A stretch of DNA of 64,000 nt from Persicitalea sp963803495 (GTDB lineage: Bacteria > Bacteroidota > Bacteroidia > Cytophagales > Spirosomataceae), in NCBI GenBank assembly GCA_963803495.1, contig CAWDMP010000002.1, forward strand, positions 4,402,001 through 4,466,000, written 5' to 3'. Numbering within the stretch: the stretch's first letter is position 1; the number at the start of each line of letters is the position of its first letter. Below, in pieces: positions 43,096-52,260 of this stretch. Made by a program: the position numbers and the translations under genes. A model generated the notes under the pieces. The model was not told where the DNA came from. It searched no databases and was given only the letters and a program-made list of their open reading frames with translations.

Positions 43096-44217
43096 CTAGC
43101 CAGATAGTAGCCAGGCCCGGTCCACCACGACGAGGGATATTTTCTGGCGGTAGTTCTCATTACCATTCTCGAACAGGCACAGGATCTTGCCTTGCTCAGT
43201 CACCGCCAGATCCGAATAGCCCGACGGGCCATCGTCGATCACTCGCCCGTGCGGCCAGGTGCGGCCGCCGTCGGCGCTCAGGCGCAGGGTCAGTTTCCGG
43301 CGACCCCCCGAAAAGCTTTTTGCCGACGTAACACCAACCGCTGGATTGCTGAACAGGATTTCTTTCTCGTTTAGGCGTATCAGGCTTCCCTGGCAAGTCG
43401 GGTCGGGCAACTGTTCGTCTAGCATTGGTTTACTCCAACTCAGACCCCCGTCGGCACTAGTGGCCACGGCCCGGTAACCAGCGTCGCGTGCCCGCATGTT
43501 CAGGATTAGAGAGCCGTCTTGCCTTTCGACCGCCGTGCATTCGTGCAGCATAGCGATCTCGGCAGGTACCAGCCCACCCGCCCGCCAGGTCTGCCCGTTG
43601 TCGTCCGAGTAGATGATCCCGGCGCGTATGCGGTCTTTGGTGGGGTTCACGTACCTGTCTTTTCTTTCCCGGTCGCAAATCCAGACCGGGGCGATTAATC
43701 GGCCGTCACTCGTTTGCAGTCCGTGGCCCGGCCCGGTGGCGATCAGCACCACCGGGTAGTCGAATTGTTTCAAGACTGAGGTATGTTCCTCCGGGACGGA
43801 CCACGTCAGACCGTCGTCGTCGCTGTGGGTGGAGAAAAGCTGGTGGTATTCCCGCACAAACAGCAAGTGAATCCGTCCGGTCCGGCGATCAATAATGGGG
43901 CAGGGGTTGCCGAAAGTAATTTCCGCGTCGCCGCCCTCCTCGTACACCAGGGCGGATTCCGACCAGCTTTGGCCGTCATCCTCGCTGCGTTTGACCAGCA
44001 GGTCGATGTCTCCTGTATCCTCGGAACTGGTCTTCCGTCCTTCGCAAAAAGCCAACACAGTGCCTGTGGGCATAACGGCCAGGGCCGGAATGCGGTAGGT
44101 GTGGTATCCGCCTGTACCACCGACAAATATGTCTTGGCGGGCGGCCTCCTGCTGGGCAATGGCGGCAGCCATCGTCAGGCAGGAGAAATAGAAAATTCCG
44201 AAGAGGGTACGTGTCAT
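43096..44217 (-). CDS. Exo-alpha-sialidase-like BNR protein (GH33-type), copy A
   Basis: A 373-residue exported six-bladed propeller of the sialidase superfamily. A signal peptide ends at AIAQQ (about residue 18). The catalytic-arginine motif is HTYRIPALA. Four to five Asp boxes (S-x-D-x-G-x-T/S-W) are visible: SEDDGQSW, SDDDGLTW, SDDNGQTW, SADGGLSW, SADGGRTW. The nucleophile-region Tyr/Asp lies in SGYSDLAV, and the Glu-containing LHECTAVE matches the acid/base area. Sialic acid is the family default, but related BNR enzymes act on other sugars. The ATG at 44217 gives the clean signal peptide. It is spaced 23 bp from the barrel gene. Confidence 0.85.
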   Translation of the reverse strand: MTRTLFGIFYFSCLTMAAAIAQQEAARQDIFVGGTGGYHTYRIPALAVMPTGTVLAFCEGRKTSSEDTGDIDLLVKRSEDDGQSWSESALVYEEGGDAEITFGNPCPIIDRRTGRIHLLFVREYHQLFSTHSDDDGLTWSVPEEHTSVLKQFDYPVVLIATGPGHGLQTSDGRLIAPVWICDRERKDRYVNPTKDRIRAGIIYSDDNGQTWRAGGLVPAEIAMLHECTAVERQDGSLILNMRARDAGYRAVATSADGGLSWSKPMLDEQLPDPTCQGSLIRLNEKEILFSNPAVGVTSAKSFSGGRRKLTLRLSADGGRTWPHGRVIDDGPSGYSDLAVTEQGKILCLFENGNENYRQKISLVVVDRAWLLSG

Positions 44218-44240
44218 AGCAGTGATGGTGTTGGACAGGG

Positions 44241-45737
44241 CTATTTGCTCCAATCGTATTGTTGAAATCCAACTTGATGAGCCTTCGGCAAGCCGTAGAT
44301 GTGCAGCCGCAACAGCCCCAACGCCACGTTGCCCTCGCCCAGCTTAGCCTCATAGTAAGGATCGCCCGTGCGCCGCACTAGCCAGCCGTTACGCCACAGG
44401 TGCTGTAGGGCTAGTCGCCCGTAGTCCTCGGCCGCCTCGCGGTAGGCGGCCTTTCCGGTCAGGTCGTACAGGTCGGCGTTGAGGTGAATGGCGTCGCCGA
44501 TGTTGTCGGCCACCAGGGTGTCGGGCAGGGTTTCGCGCCGGGCCGCGTGGGCGCAGCGTTCGGCCATCGTCAGGAAGTCCGGGTCGTCCAGCGTTCGGGC
44601 GAAGTAGGCGGCCAATCGCCCGACCTCGAAGCTGTTGGACTTGCCGTAGCCCGCCACCCAAGCACCTAGCAGCTCGTTGCCGTCGGGCAGGGGCTGACCA
44701 TCGGGCATCATTCCCATCAGGTAGCGACCCTGCTTTTCGTCCCAGGCGTACATCTGGGCGATCCTCAGCAGAGACACCGCCTGCTCGCGGAACTCGGAGT
44801 TCGGCATCAAACTGCTGGCTTTGAGCAAGTAATAAGACAGTTGGGTAGTTCCCGGCAGGTTGAACTGCCGGGCGTTGATGCGCGGGTCGCCGATGCAGGC
44901 GAGCGTCAAGCCCGTCTTGGGATTCCGGTAGTTCCAATAGAGCGATCCGATCCCCTCGGCCCGCCGTCGGACTTCGGTGTCTTTCGTCTTATTATACAGG
45001 AAGGCATAACTCAAAGCGTACAGGCCCGAGTGCTTGATCCAGGGCTGGCTGCTTTTCGGGGGCTGATAGGTAGTTTTGTCCCAGAAGGCGTGGCGGTTAA
45101 ACAGGAAATCCTCCGGGTCGGCCACATTGAAGTGGTGCCGCAGCCCCCGGATGGCGGCGGCGGTCCGGGCCGAGTCCTGCGCCCATAGCTGCGGCCAGGG
45201 CGGCGTGTCCACCAGGAATTCGTGGTGCATGTGGCCGTCCTTGTTGGAGCCGTAGGCGGAGTCCACCCGCACCTTATCCTGATACAGGTCATAAAAAAGA
45301 TGCTCGCCCCAACCCAGCAGGCCATTGGTAGGACTGGTTGTGTAGCGCAGCGCGTCGGCCAGGTAGGCGTCGCCCGCGCGGACGTAGTGCATATCGTTGG
45401 TCAGTTGGCCAAGCACCCGCATGGCGCGCATCATGGCCACGTCGTGGTATAGGTTGCTGCCGCCGAGGGCGCGGTCGCTGGCGCGGGTGTCCGCCACCGA
45501 CGGAACGCCCGCACGCGGAACGGCTCCGGTTCGCGTATCCACAATGCTCGCCCACATGGCCGTTTGGCGCGGCCCAAAACGGTCGGCTCCGAGCAGCAGC
45601 AACGAGTCGGCGAAACTACGAACCAGGGTCAGGTAATCGGTCGAGCGGGTTGATTGCGCAGCTACGGGGCACATCCCTCCGCGGAAGGCGGCAAGCAACA
45701 CGATCGCCGTTACTATTTTTCGTTGATTTGGTATCAT
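44241..45737 (-). CDS. Secreted (alpha/alpha) barrel protein, putative glycan-active
   Basis: A 498-residue exported protein rich in amphipathic helices, with recurring W/Y-rich motifs between them (LYWNYRNPKTGLTLACIGDPR, YAWDEKQGRYLMGMMPDG, GWLVRRTGDPYYEAKLGEGN). This pattern is typical of an (alpha/alpha)6 toroid such as glycoside hydrolases, polysaccharide lyases or epimerases. A signal peptide ends at PVAAQ (about residue 28). Acidic residues that could be catalytic (DGHMHHEF, IGDAIHLNADLYD) are present, but I cannot assign a family. It sits between two sialidase-like genes (10 bp and 23 bp spacing). A truncated paralogue follows the second sialidase, so it works with them by inference. 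Confidence 0.72.
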   Translation of the reverse strand: MIPNQRKIVTAIVLLAAFRGGMCPVAAQSTRSTDYLTLVRSFADSLLLLGADRFGPRQTAMWASIVDTRTGAVPRAGVPSVADTRASDRALGGSNLYHDVAMMRAMRVLGQLTNDMHYVRAGDAYLADALRYTTSPTNGLLGWGEHLFYDLYQDKVRVDSAYGSNKDGHMHHEFLVDTPPWPQLWAQDSARTAAAIRGLRHHFNVADPEDFLFNRHAFWDKTTYQPPKSSQPWIKHSGLYALSYAFLYNKTKDTEVRRRAEGIGSLYWNYRNPKTGLTLACIGDPRINARQFNLPGTTQLSYYLLKASSLMPNSEFREQAVSLLRIAQMYAWDEKQGRYLMGMMPDGQPLPDGNELLGAWVAGYGKSNSFEVGRLAAYFARTLDDPDFLTMAERCAHAARRETLPDTLVADNIGDAIHLNADLYDLTGKAAYREAAEDYGRLALQHLWRNGWLVRRTGDPYYEAKLGEGNVALGLLRLHIYGLPKAHQVGFQQYDWSK

Positions 45738-45747
45738 TTTATCTCAG

Positions 45748-46993
45748 TTATTCCTTTTCCAGCCACGCCCGGTCGAATTTCTTCAAAACCACGCGGTAGA
45801 TCCAGGCTCCGGCTTCTTTCTCCCTTTTTTCGTACAGGCAGTAAATCATCCCGTCCGGCGCAACGGCTACGTCCGAATAGCCCGCCAGGCTGGGGTCGAT
45901 CACCCGGCTGGTAGTCCAGGTCTGGCCCTCGTCGCGGCTGAGTTTGGCCGTGAGGTTCTCGCGCTTGCGGGACTTGGCGGATTTGTCAGGGTACTTCCCA
46001 TCCCCCTGACTGTCGGGGTTGACAAACAGCAGGGCGGCTTTCGCTTCGCCATTTTGCGGAAGCCGAACCAGGCTGGCCATGCAGACGGGGTCGAAAAGTT
46101 CTTCATCGAAAACGGGCCTGGTCCAGTGGGTGGCTCCGTCGGGCGAGTAGGCGACCAGCCGCCGGTGGGGCGCCGACTCGGTACGGATGTTGAGCATCAC
46201 CCGGCCGTCGGTTAGCTGGACCGCCGCGTGCTCGCTGGGGTTGACGATGGTGTCGCCACCCGCCGCGCGGTCGCCATTATTGGCTACGATGGCTCCACGC
46301 TGCCAGGTTTGGCCCAGATCATCCGAAAAAACGGTGGCTATGCAGGAGGGGCGATGGTCACCACCGGGCCGGTTGGGGTCGGGTTCGCACAGCCAAACCG
46401 GCACCACGAGGCGACCTTTGTTCGTACCCCCTGACAACTGGATGGCATGGTCTGGCCCCGGCGCCAGTACCTTCCAGTTGTACTCGGGCCGGAACTGTTC
46501 AAAGGCGTAGGTAATGTCTGTCGGTTGGGTCCAGGTCGCGCCTTCGTCGGTCGATTTTACGTAAAAACAGTTTGCGTAATTCCGCTGGTACAGCACGTGG
46601 ATGGTCTTGCCGTCCTGGTCGATGATGGGCGTGACATTGGAAGTAGGCTGCTGGTTTTTCCGGGGTGCAAAGACCTGAGTAGGGTACCAGTTCGTGCCGC
46701 CGTCGGTGCTCCGGCGAAGCAAGATGTCCATGTCGGCCCAGTCGGATAGTTCGGTTCGGGCTTCGCAGAAAGACCAGCAAAGTTCCTCTTTGGGTGCAAA
46801 CCAAGGCGGGAATGCGCGTGGTGGCGTAGGTTTGGCCGGGTAAAGCGGTTGCAGGATCGAAAACAGTGGCGACCATTTCGAAAACGCCGGACTGCCGGTT
46901 CGGCCGTTGCGCCAACAGCGTAGTGTTTACGATGACTAGCAGTAGCGTCAATACCCGGCTCAGGTTTCGAGAAGATTTGCAAGAAGCATTCAT
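45748..46993 (-). pseudogene. Exo-alpha-sialidase-like BNR protein, copy B (frameshifted)
   Basis: A sialidase-superfamily propeller like copy A, 414 residues when one surplus base near 46765 is removed (GTCTTTCTGCGAAG; dropping a T gives L-V-F-C-E-A-R-T-E). The ATG at 46993 opens a signal peptide ending at LLAQ. The motif TTRIPALV carries the first catalytic Arg. Asp boxes STDGGTNW, STDEGATW, SDDLGQTW, SPDGATHW and SRDEGQTW follow, with HPS-like NPSEHAAVQ near the acid/base Glu and LAGYSDVAV at the nucleophile Tyr. An unusual NNGDRAAGGDTI insertion precedes the Glu region. Both halves are well preserved, so this may be an indel error rather than decay. Confidence 0.8.
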
Positions 46994-47094
46994 GATATTA
47001 TTGCGTTTCCCCGGCAAAATCAGTGGCGTTTTCAATCATTTCAGAAGGCTATTCTTTTTAGAATCAGAGATAAGCAAAACGGAGTTCGAGGTAA

Positions 47095-48543
47095 TCACTC
47101 CGCCACCCGCCCGATGGGCCGGACATTCTTTGCCGGACGTCCCGTCAGGTCGTCTCCCAAATCCGCCCGCGCCTCTTCCGCTACCTTCATCAGCTTGTCC
47201 TTGATTTTGGGATAGTCGAACATCAAATCATAGCGCTCGCCCGGATCGCGGCGTAGGTCATACAGGCCGCCGGGATGGTTGTAGCTTTCGTTGGCCCGGC
47301 CCGGCTGACCGTCGTGCCCCGGCTCGAAGCCCATGTTGGTGCGGCCTGGATGCGGGAATACCAGTTTCCAGGGGCCGCTCCGAACCGCTTCCAGGTTATT
47401 TTTTCGGTAATAAAAATAAAAAGACTCGCGCGGCTGCACAGTCAGATTGCCTTTCAGATTGGCCAGCAGACTCACCCCGTCGATACGCTTTTTGGGTAGT
47501 TTGGCGCCCGTCGCCTCCACGATCGTGGGCAAGACGTCGATGCCCGCCGACAGATTATTTGACACCATACCCGCCGGAATCACGCCCGGCCACTCGGCGA
47601 TGAAGGGCACTCGGTGGCCGCCTTCGAAGGTAGTGCCTTTGCCTTCGCGGAATCCACCCGCGCTGCCCGCGTGGTTGCCGTAGGCAAGCCACGGGCCGTT
47701 GTCGGAAGTCACGATCAGCAGCGTGTTTTCGGCCAGCCCTTCCTCCCGCAGCGTTTTGCGCAGTTGGCCGATGCTCCAGTCCAATTCCATGATCACGTCG
47801 CCGTACAGGCCCTGCTTCGATTTCCCCTTGAACTTATCGGAAACAAACAGCGGTACATGCGGCATGGGGTGGGCCAGGTAAGCGAAAAAGGGCTTGTCTT
47901 TATTTTTCTTGATAAACTGAATGGTCCGCTCGGTGAACCAGGTCGTGAACTGGCTTTGGTCGGGATTGGTCGCTACCGTTTCGTTGCCCTCGATGAGCGG
48001 CAGGGGCGGGTAGTAGTCTTTATTGACCGGGTGGTTGGGCCACATATCGTTGGAGTAGGGAATGCCGAAGTACTCATCGAAGCCGTGTTGCAGGGGCAGG
48101 AATTTCTTTTGAAAACCCAGATGCCACTTGCCGAAGGCGGCGGTGGCGTAGCCCTTATCTTTGAGAAGTTCGGCGATAGTCTCCTCATCGGGATTGATGC
48201 CTGTCTTGGCTGAGTGGTCGGTGGCACCGGCAAAACCAAGGCGGTTGGGGTAGCAGCCCGTCAGCAGTCCCGCCCGGGAGGCGGTGCAAACGGCCTGCGG
48301 CGTGTAATAATGCGACAGAAACGCGCCCTTACTGGCCATCTCGTCAAAGTTGGGCGTCACGTAGTCCACCGCTCCGGTGCGGCCTATGTCGCCGAAGCCC
48401 ATGTCGTCGATATAGACCAAGACTATATTTGGGGGCGTTTCGGCGGTCCGGCGACCGGCCGTTGTTTTTTTAGAGAAGTTGAAGGCCAAAAGAGAAACTA
48501 CTCCGAGCGATAAGAGGGAGAAAACAACAGTTTTTCGGTTCAT
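47095..48543 (-). CDS. Family S1 sulfatase (arylsulfatase type)
   Basis: A 482-residue exported formylglycine sulfatase hydrolysing sulfate esters of glycans in the periplasm or at the surface. A signal peptide-like hydrophobic segment (about 5-22) is followed by NIVLVYIDDMGFGDIG with the metal-binding Asp pair. The maturation signature is AVCTASRAGLLTG (Cys to formylglycine); GKWHLG, HVPLF and SDNGP metal/substrate motifs follow. The C-terminal subdomain with WKLVFPHPGR is intact. ATG 48543 is chosen because the upstream in-frame ATG (48606) would overlap the preceding gene. A sulfatase-maturing enzyme (FGE/anSME) is required and is not in the window. Sugar specificity unknown. Confidence 0.92.
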   Translation of the reverse strand: MNRKTVVFSLLSLGVVSLLAFNFSKKTTAGRRTAETPPNIVLVYIDDMGFGDIGRTGAVDYVTPNFDEMASKGAFLSHYYTPQAVCTASRAGLLTGCYPNRLGFAGATDHSAKTGINPDEETIAELLKDKGYATAAFGKWHLGFQKKFLPLQHGFDEYFGIPYSNDMWPNHPVNKDYYPPLPLIEGNETVATNPDQSQFTTWFTERTIQFIKKNKDKPFFAYLAHPMPHVPLFVSDKFKGKSKQGLYGDVIMELDWSIGQLRKTLREEGLAENTLLIVTSDNGPWLAYGNHAGSAGGFREGKGTTFEGGHRVPFIAEWPGVIPAGMVSNNLSAGIDVLPTIVEATGAKLPKKRIDGVSLLANLKGNLTVQPRESFYFYYRKNNLEAVRSGPWKLVFPHPGRTNMGFEPGHDGQPGRANESYNHPGGLYDLRRDPGERYDLMFDYPKIKDKLMKVAEEARADLGDDLTGRPAKNVRPIGRVAE

Positions 48544-48589
48544 GATTTTAGTAGTTGTATGTAGGGGTTCGGGTAAATGATTTGGCTTT

Positions 48590-50155
48590 TTACCAATTTT
48601 CCTCAATGATTTCCTGAATTATTTCATTGCGCTCCACCCCGTCGCCACTTTCGGCTTTGAGTACTCTAAGTCGCGCCTTCATGGTTTTTATGATATCCTG
48701 ATAAGCCGGATCGTCGATGGTATTATGATCTTCGCGCGGGTCTTTTCGTAAATCATAGAATTCCCAACCGGGCGGATAATCCATTACGTCACGCTGGGTC
48801 GTGGTGCGGGACTGCCCGTAAAAAAGCGCCAGTTTGTAGCGCTCATTCCTAATGCCGAAATGGGCGGGGCGTTTTGGTTCGTTGCTCCAGTAGCGGTAGT
48901 ACATGTCCCGGCGCCAATTGTCTGGCGTCTTGCCCGCGAGGTTGGCCCGGAAACTCCGCCCCTGCATTGAAGCGGGCGATTCGATTCCGGCAAGATCCAG
49001 AAAGAGCGATGGAAAATCAATGTTCAAAATGATGTCGTCGATGCGCTTTCCGCCTTTAAATTCCCTGGGGTACGAAATCACGAACGGCATTCGCAGCGAG
49101 GGTTCGTAGATAAACCGCTTGTCGAAAAAGCCGTGCTCGCCCAGAAAATACCCCTGGTCGGCGGTGTAGATGATGACGGTGTTGTCCAACTGTCCGCTGT
49201 CGCGCAGGTAAGCGATGAGCTTCCCGATGTTGTCGTCGATGGCCGCGCCCGACCGCAAAAAATCCTTGACGAATTTCTGGTAAGTTTTCTTCCGGGCGGC
49301 CAGCGAATCCAGGCCCGCCAGGGAGAACGAGGTACCCGGATACCTGGTGCCCGTGCCTTCCGCGTAACGTTCACCCAGTATTTCCAGCGGCCAACCGTCA
49401 TGAGTACGGCCCGTCGAAGCCGCTCCCCAATCCTCGAAATTGGCAGGGTAGGGCAGTTCGACCTCCGCCAAAAAATCCTTGTACCGGGCGGGGTAGTCGT
49501 AAGGCTCGTGGGTGGCCTTGAAGTGCGTGGAGAGATAAAAAGGCTGGTTGGAGTTGCGGCTTTTCAGCCAGGCAATCGACTGATCGGCGATGACATCCGC
49601 CGAAAAACCTTTGTATTCTTTTCCGCCCGCGTTGCCATCCTGCCAGTTGTCTTTGGTTTTCAGGATCGGGTTCTGGTAGCGTCCCTGACCGGGGAGTACC
49701 ATATAGTAATCAAAGCCTGTCGGTTCCTTTTTCAAGTGCCATTTGCCTACGATCGCGGTTTGGTAGCCATTGGATTGCAGTAGTTTGGCAAAGTTCGCGC
49801 TGTCTGGCTCGAACACGCCGTCCAGATCGTACACGCCGTTGCGGTGGCTGTACTGCCCGCTCAAAATCGCCGCCCGGCTGGGTACGCAGATCGAATTGGT
49901 GCAGAAGGCATTTTCCAGCACCACGCCGTGTTCGGCGAGCCACGCGATGTTGTCATTTTTGACGTAGTCTTTCAAGATCCCGCCATAAATTCCCCACGCT
50001 TGCGCGGTGTGGTCGTCGGACATGATGAAGAGAATATTGGGCGGGGACGCTCCCCTGTGCTCCGGTGAACGGCGCTGATCGCTTTTCCCGACGCAGCCAG
50101 AGAAAACACATCCGAGAAAAATAAGGAGGTATAGCTTGTGAGGAAGAACGTACAT
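48590..50155 (-). CDS. Family S1 sulfatase lipoprotein
   Basis: A 521-residue lipoprotein sulfatase. The lipobox is LLIFLGCVFSGCVGKS (Cys near 20). The N-terminal metal motif ILFIMSDDHTAQAWG, the maturation motif ICVPSRAAILSG (C-x-P-x-R), GKWHLKKEP, THFKATHEPYDYP and the late YTADQGYFLGEHGFFDKR with the second Asp/metal pair follow. This last motif and the C-terminus resemble heparan/iduronate-type sulfatases (S1_8/S1_11-like), suggesting glycosaminoglycan-like substrates, but that is only a family-level guess. It is the first gene of the leftward run; the next sulfatase begins 46 bp later. Confidence 0.9.
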   Translation of the reverse strand: MYVLPHKLYLLIFLGCVFSGCVGKSDQRRSPEHRGASPPNILFIMSDDHTAQAWGIYGGILKDYVKNDNIAWLAEHGVVLENAFCTNSICVPSRAAILSGQYSHRNGVYDLDGVFEPDSANFAKLLQSNGYQTAIVGKWHLKKEPTGFDYYMVLPGQGRYQNPILKTKDNWQDGNAGGKEYKGFSADVIADQSIAWLKSRNSNQPFYLSTHFKATHEPYDYPARYKDFLAEVELPYPANFEDWGAASTGRTHDGWPLEILGERYAEGTGTRYPGTSFSLAGLDSLAARKKTYQKFVKDFLRSGAAIDDNIGKLIAYLRDSGQLDNTVIIYTADQGYFLGEHGFFDKRFIYEPSLRMPFVISYPREFKGGKRIDDIILNIDFPSLFLDLAGIESPASMQGRSFRANLAGKTPDNWRRDMYYRYWSNEPKRPAHFGIRNERYKLALFYGQSRTTTQRDVMDYPPGWEFYDLRKDPREDHNTIDDPAYQDIIKTMKARLRVLKAESGDGVERNEIIQEIIEENW

Positions 50156-50301
50156 AGCAATCAAAAGCACAGATTGGCAGAATTTACCCTATCGGTGCGC
50201 GCTGTGACTCTATGTGCCACAATATTTTCTACCACCCAGATGTCACGTAACTGATGCATCCCTGTCCACAGCACGGATGAGTCTTATTTGAGCAACAAAA
50301 T

Positions 50302-51243
50302 TCAGCTTTTCTTACTCAAGTACTTACGCCTGTAGTCGAGCGGCGTAGTACCTGTGACTTTCTTGAAATACCGGTAGAAATTGGAGAGGTTGTTGAAGCC
50401 GCATTCTAAGCACACGACCGACACAGGTACTTTCTCTTCCACCAGCGCCCGGCAGGCGTGGCTGATCCTGATTTCGGTCAGGAAGTCGTGGTAGGTCTTG
50501 TTGGTCATGAGCTTGAAGTACCGGCAAAAAGACGTTACGCTCAGGTTGCTCAATCCCGCGATTTCCTCAAGTGTGATACTCCTTTTGTAGTGGGATAGCG
50601 TGTATTTGCAGATCTCGTTGAGCCGCGAGGCGCACAGGCTGTTCGACTGGTGGAACACCTCGCTTCCGTTGACGATCGTCTCGTACTCGTTCGTTTCGGC
50701 AAGTTCTTTCAACAGCGTAAACAGAATCAGGATGCTGTCGAGGCCCGAGGTGCCGGTGGCCGACTCCATGATCCTCGCCACCCTGTCCCTTGTCTTTCCC
50801 GTGATCATCATGCCGCTCCGGGCTTTTTCGTACAGCTGCGGAATCAGGTGCGCTTCGGGTAGCTTGAGCAGGTCGTTGCCGAGGCACTCGGGCAAAAACT
50901 GCATCACGATCACCTCCACAGTCTGGTTCTGGTTTTCGTCGAGATAGGCGTCGGTACTGCGCCAGGTGTGCGACAGGTTGCGTTGCACTCCTTTGGCTGG
51001 AAAGTATGTTACGATCGGGAGATCGTGGAGGACTGCATCCAGGACCTGTTCTACTACCTGTGGCAACACCGCGAAGGACTGGGCGAAACTGACAACATTC
51101 GGCGCTACCTGTTCACTGCCCTGCGCCGACGGATCATTGAGCAAATGAGCGATTTGCGCTACACAGAAATGCCGTTCGATGCGCCCTCCACTCCTTGTTA
51201 CGAATCGATCTTGATCGAGCGGGAAACGACCCGACTTGACCAA
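50302..51243 (-). CDS. AraC-family transcriptional regulator, 5'-truncated at about 50990
   Basis: The C-terminal 230 or so residues are an AraC regulator. Part of a cupin-like N-terminal domain remains (NLSHTWRSTDAYLDENQNQTVEVIVMQFLPECLGNDLL), then a linker and two helix-turn-helix motifs (ITLEEIAGLSNLSVTSFCRYFK and VSVVCLECGFNNLSNFYRYFKK). Upstream of about 50990 the frame stays open for another 85 codons, but this part is the antisense of a sigma-factor fragment and shows no regulator homology. The usual first about 50 residues of the cupin are missing. It probably once controlled the leftward sulfatase genes; whether the stump is expressed is unknown. Confidence 0.75.
   Translation of the reverse strand: MVKSGRFPLDQDRFVTRSGGRIERHFCVAQIAHLLNDPSAQGSEQVAPNVVSFAQSFAVLPQVVEQVLDAVLHDLPIVTYFPAKGVQRNLSHTWRSTDAYLDENQNQTVEVIVMQFLPECLGNDLLKLPEAHLIPQLYEKARSGMMITGKTRDRVARIMESATGTSGLDSILILFTLLKELAETNEYETIVNGSEVFHQSNSLCASRLNEICKYTLSHYKRSITLEEIAGLSNLSVTSFCRYFKLMTNKTYHDFLTEIRISHACRALVEEKVPVSVVCLECGFNNLSNFYRYFKKVTGTTPLDYRRKYLSKKS
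50980..51000. other. Deletion junction between two divergent 5'-truncated genes
   Basis: The leftward AraC gene loses homology here at NLSHTW, and the rightward sigma-factor fragment begins here at about GWKVCYDREIVEDC. Both 5' ends and any shared promoter are gone. One deletion (or a misassembly) explains both truncations. Confidence 0.6.
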
Positions 51244-51453
51244 CAGCGGTTGCAGCGGGTGCTCGAAGTACTCCCCGAGCGCCAGCAGGAAGCGGTTTCG
51301 CTAAAATACTTTCAGAATCTGGATTGTAGCCAGATTGCGGCGGCCATGAACATTCACCGCCGGGCGGTGTACAAATTGCTGACAAAAGCGATTAGAAAGC
51401 TGCGAAGGGCGTGGGCAGCGAATGTGGACTGGCAGTGGGTGGCGGTAGGCTGA
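50990..51453 (+). pseudogene. Sigma-70 family (ECF) factor, 5'-truncated
   Basis: About 155 residues of an ECF sigma factor: the end of region 2 (CYDREIVEDCIQDLFYYLWQHREGL), a spacer, and region 4 with a helix-turn-helix (LPERQQEAVSLKYFQNLDCSQIAAAMNIHRRAVYKLLTKAIRKL). The first about 30 residues, including the start and the first region 2 helix, are missing at the junction near 50990. Closest in style to Bacteroidota polysaccharide-locus sigma factors. It lies 96 bp before a second, intact sigma gene, which belongs to another ECF group. No FecR partner follows it directly. Confidence 0.75.
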
Positions 51454-51549
51454 ATCCGGCCTGCCAAAAATTACCCCATGAGTAGGCCACGTGTGGCTTC
51501 ATCAGTATTCTGGGGGGATCGGTGTCTTTTAGTGTAAATACCTACTACT

Positions 51550-52128
51550 ATGGAGTACCATCTTCTCAGCGACCCGCTTCTTGCTCAACTACTTCGGGTG
51601 AATGACGAACTGGCCTTTCAGGAAATTTACCGCCGGTACTGGGAGACGCTCTACGAAAATGCCAGACGCAAACTCAGCCGCGATGAGGAAGCCGAAGGCT
51701 TGGTGCAGGATGTATTTATGAGTATTTGGGAAAAACGTGCCTCGCAGGAGATCGACAACCTGGGCGGTTACCTGGTCAGTGCCCTCAAATACCGGATCAT
51801 AGACAGCTACCGTACCCAGGCCCTGACCGAACGCTACCACGAGTATGCATTGGCTAAAAACAGTCCCGGTGCGCCTTCGCCCCAGGAAGAGTTCAACTTC
51901 GAGGAAATCCTTCACATTTTCGAAAAGGCCTTGGAACACTTACCTGACAAAACCGCCCGGATTTTTCGGATGAGTCGGTTAGAATTCCGCTCCACGCGCG
52001 ATATTTCCCAGAATTTGGGCATTCCCGAGCGAACGGTCGAATACCACATCACCCGTTCGCTTCAAATGATGCGTCGGCAGCTCAAAGATTTCCTTCCCGC
52101 GCTGCTGTTCGTCTGCTTGACCTCATAG
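51550..52128 (+). CDS. ECF sigma-70 factor (Bacteroidota polysaccharide-locus type)
   Basis: A 192-residue ECF sigma factor with intact region 2 (DELAFQEIYRRYWETLYENARRKL and VQDVFMSIWEKRA, the -10 binding core) and region 4 (LPDKTARIFRMSRLEFRSTRDISQNLGIPERTVEYHITRSLQMMRRQL). In Bacteroidota such factors are released when a SusC receptor senses its glycan and the membrane FecR partner is cleaved or changes shape. Here the FecR gene follows 132 bp later and SusC/SusD after that. The target promoters are probably in the same locus. No -7 consensus of the primary sigma is seen upstream. Confidence 0.9.
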   Translation: MEYHLLSDPLLAQLLRVNDELAFQEIYRRYWETLYENARRKLSRDEEAEGLVQDVFMSIWEKRASQEIDNLGGYLVSALKYRIIDSYRTQALTERYHEYALAKNSPGAPSPQEEFNFEEILHIFEKALEHLPDKTARIFRMSRLEFRSTRDISQNLGIPERTVEYHITRSLQMMRRQLKDFLPALLFVCLTS

Positions 52129-52260
52129 GCTCGTTGCACTATATGAGGAAATACCTGCTTCATTTTTTCAGAAACGTATTAATTTTCTAAGAATTAATAA
52201 AATGTTCTTGCGGGACTTCGCCGTGAGTACGACAGACTATATACCATCCCCCCGATAAAA

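Noticed and set aside
46557..46982. 141-codon frame in sialidase B
   Set aside because: Third-frame translation of the frameshifted sialidase; it carries no sialidase motifs.
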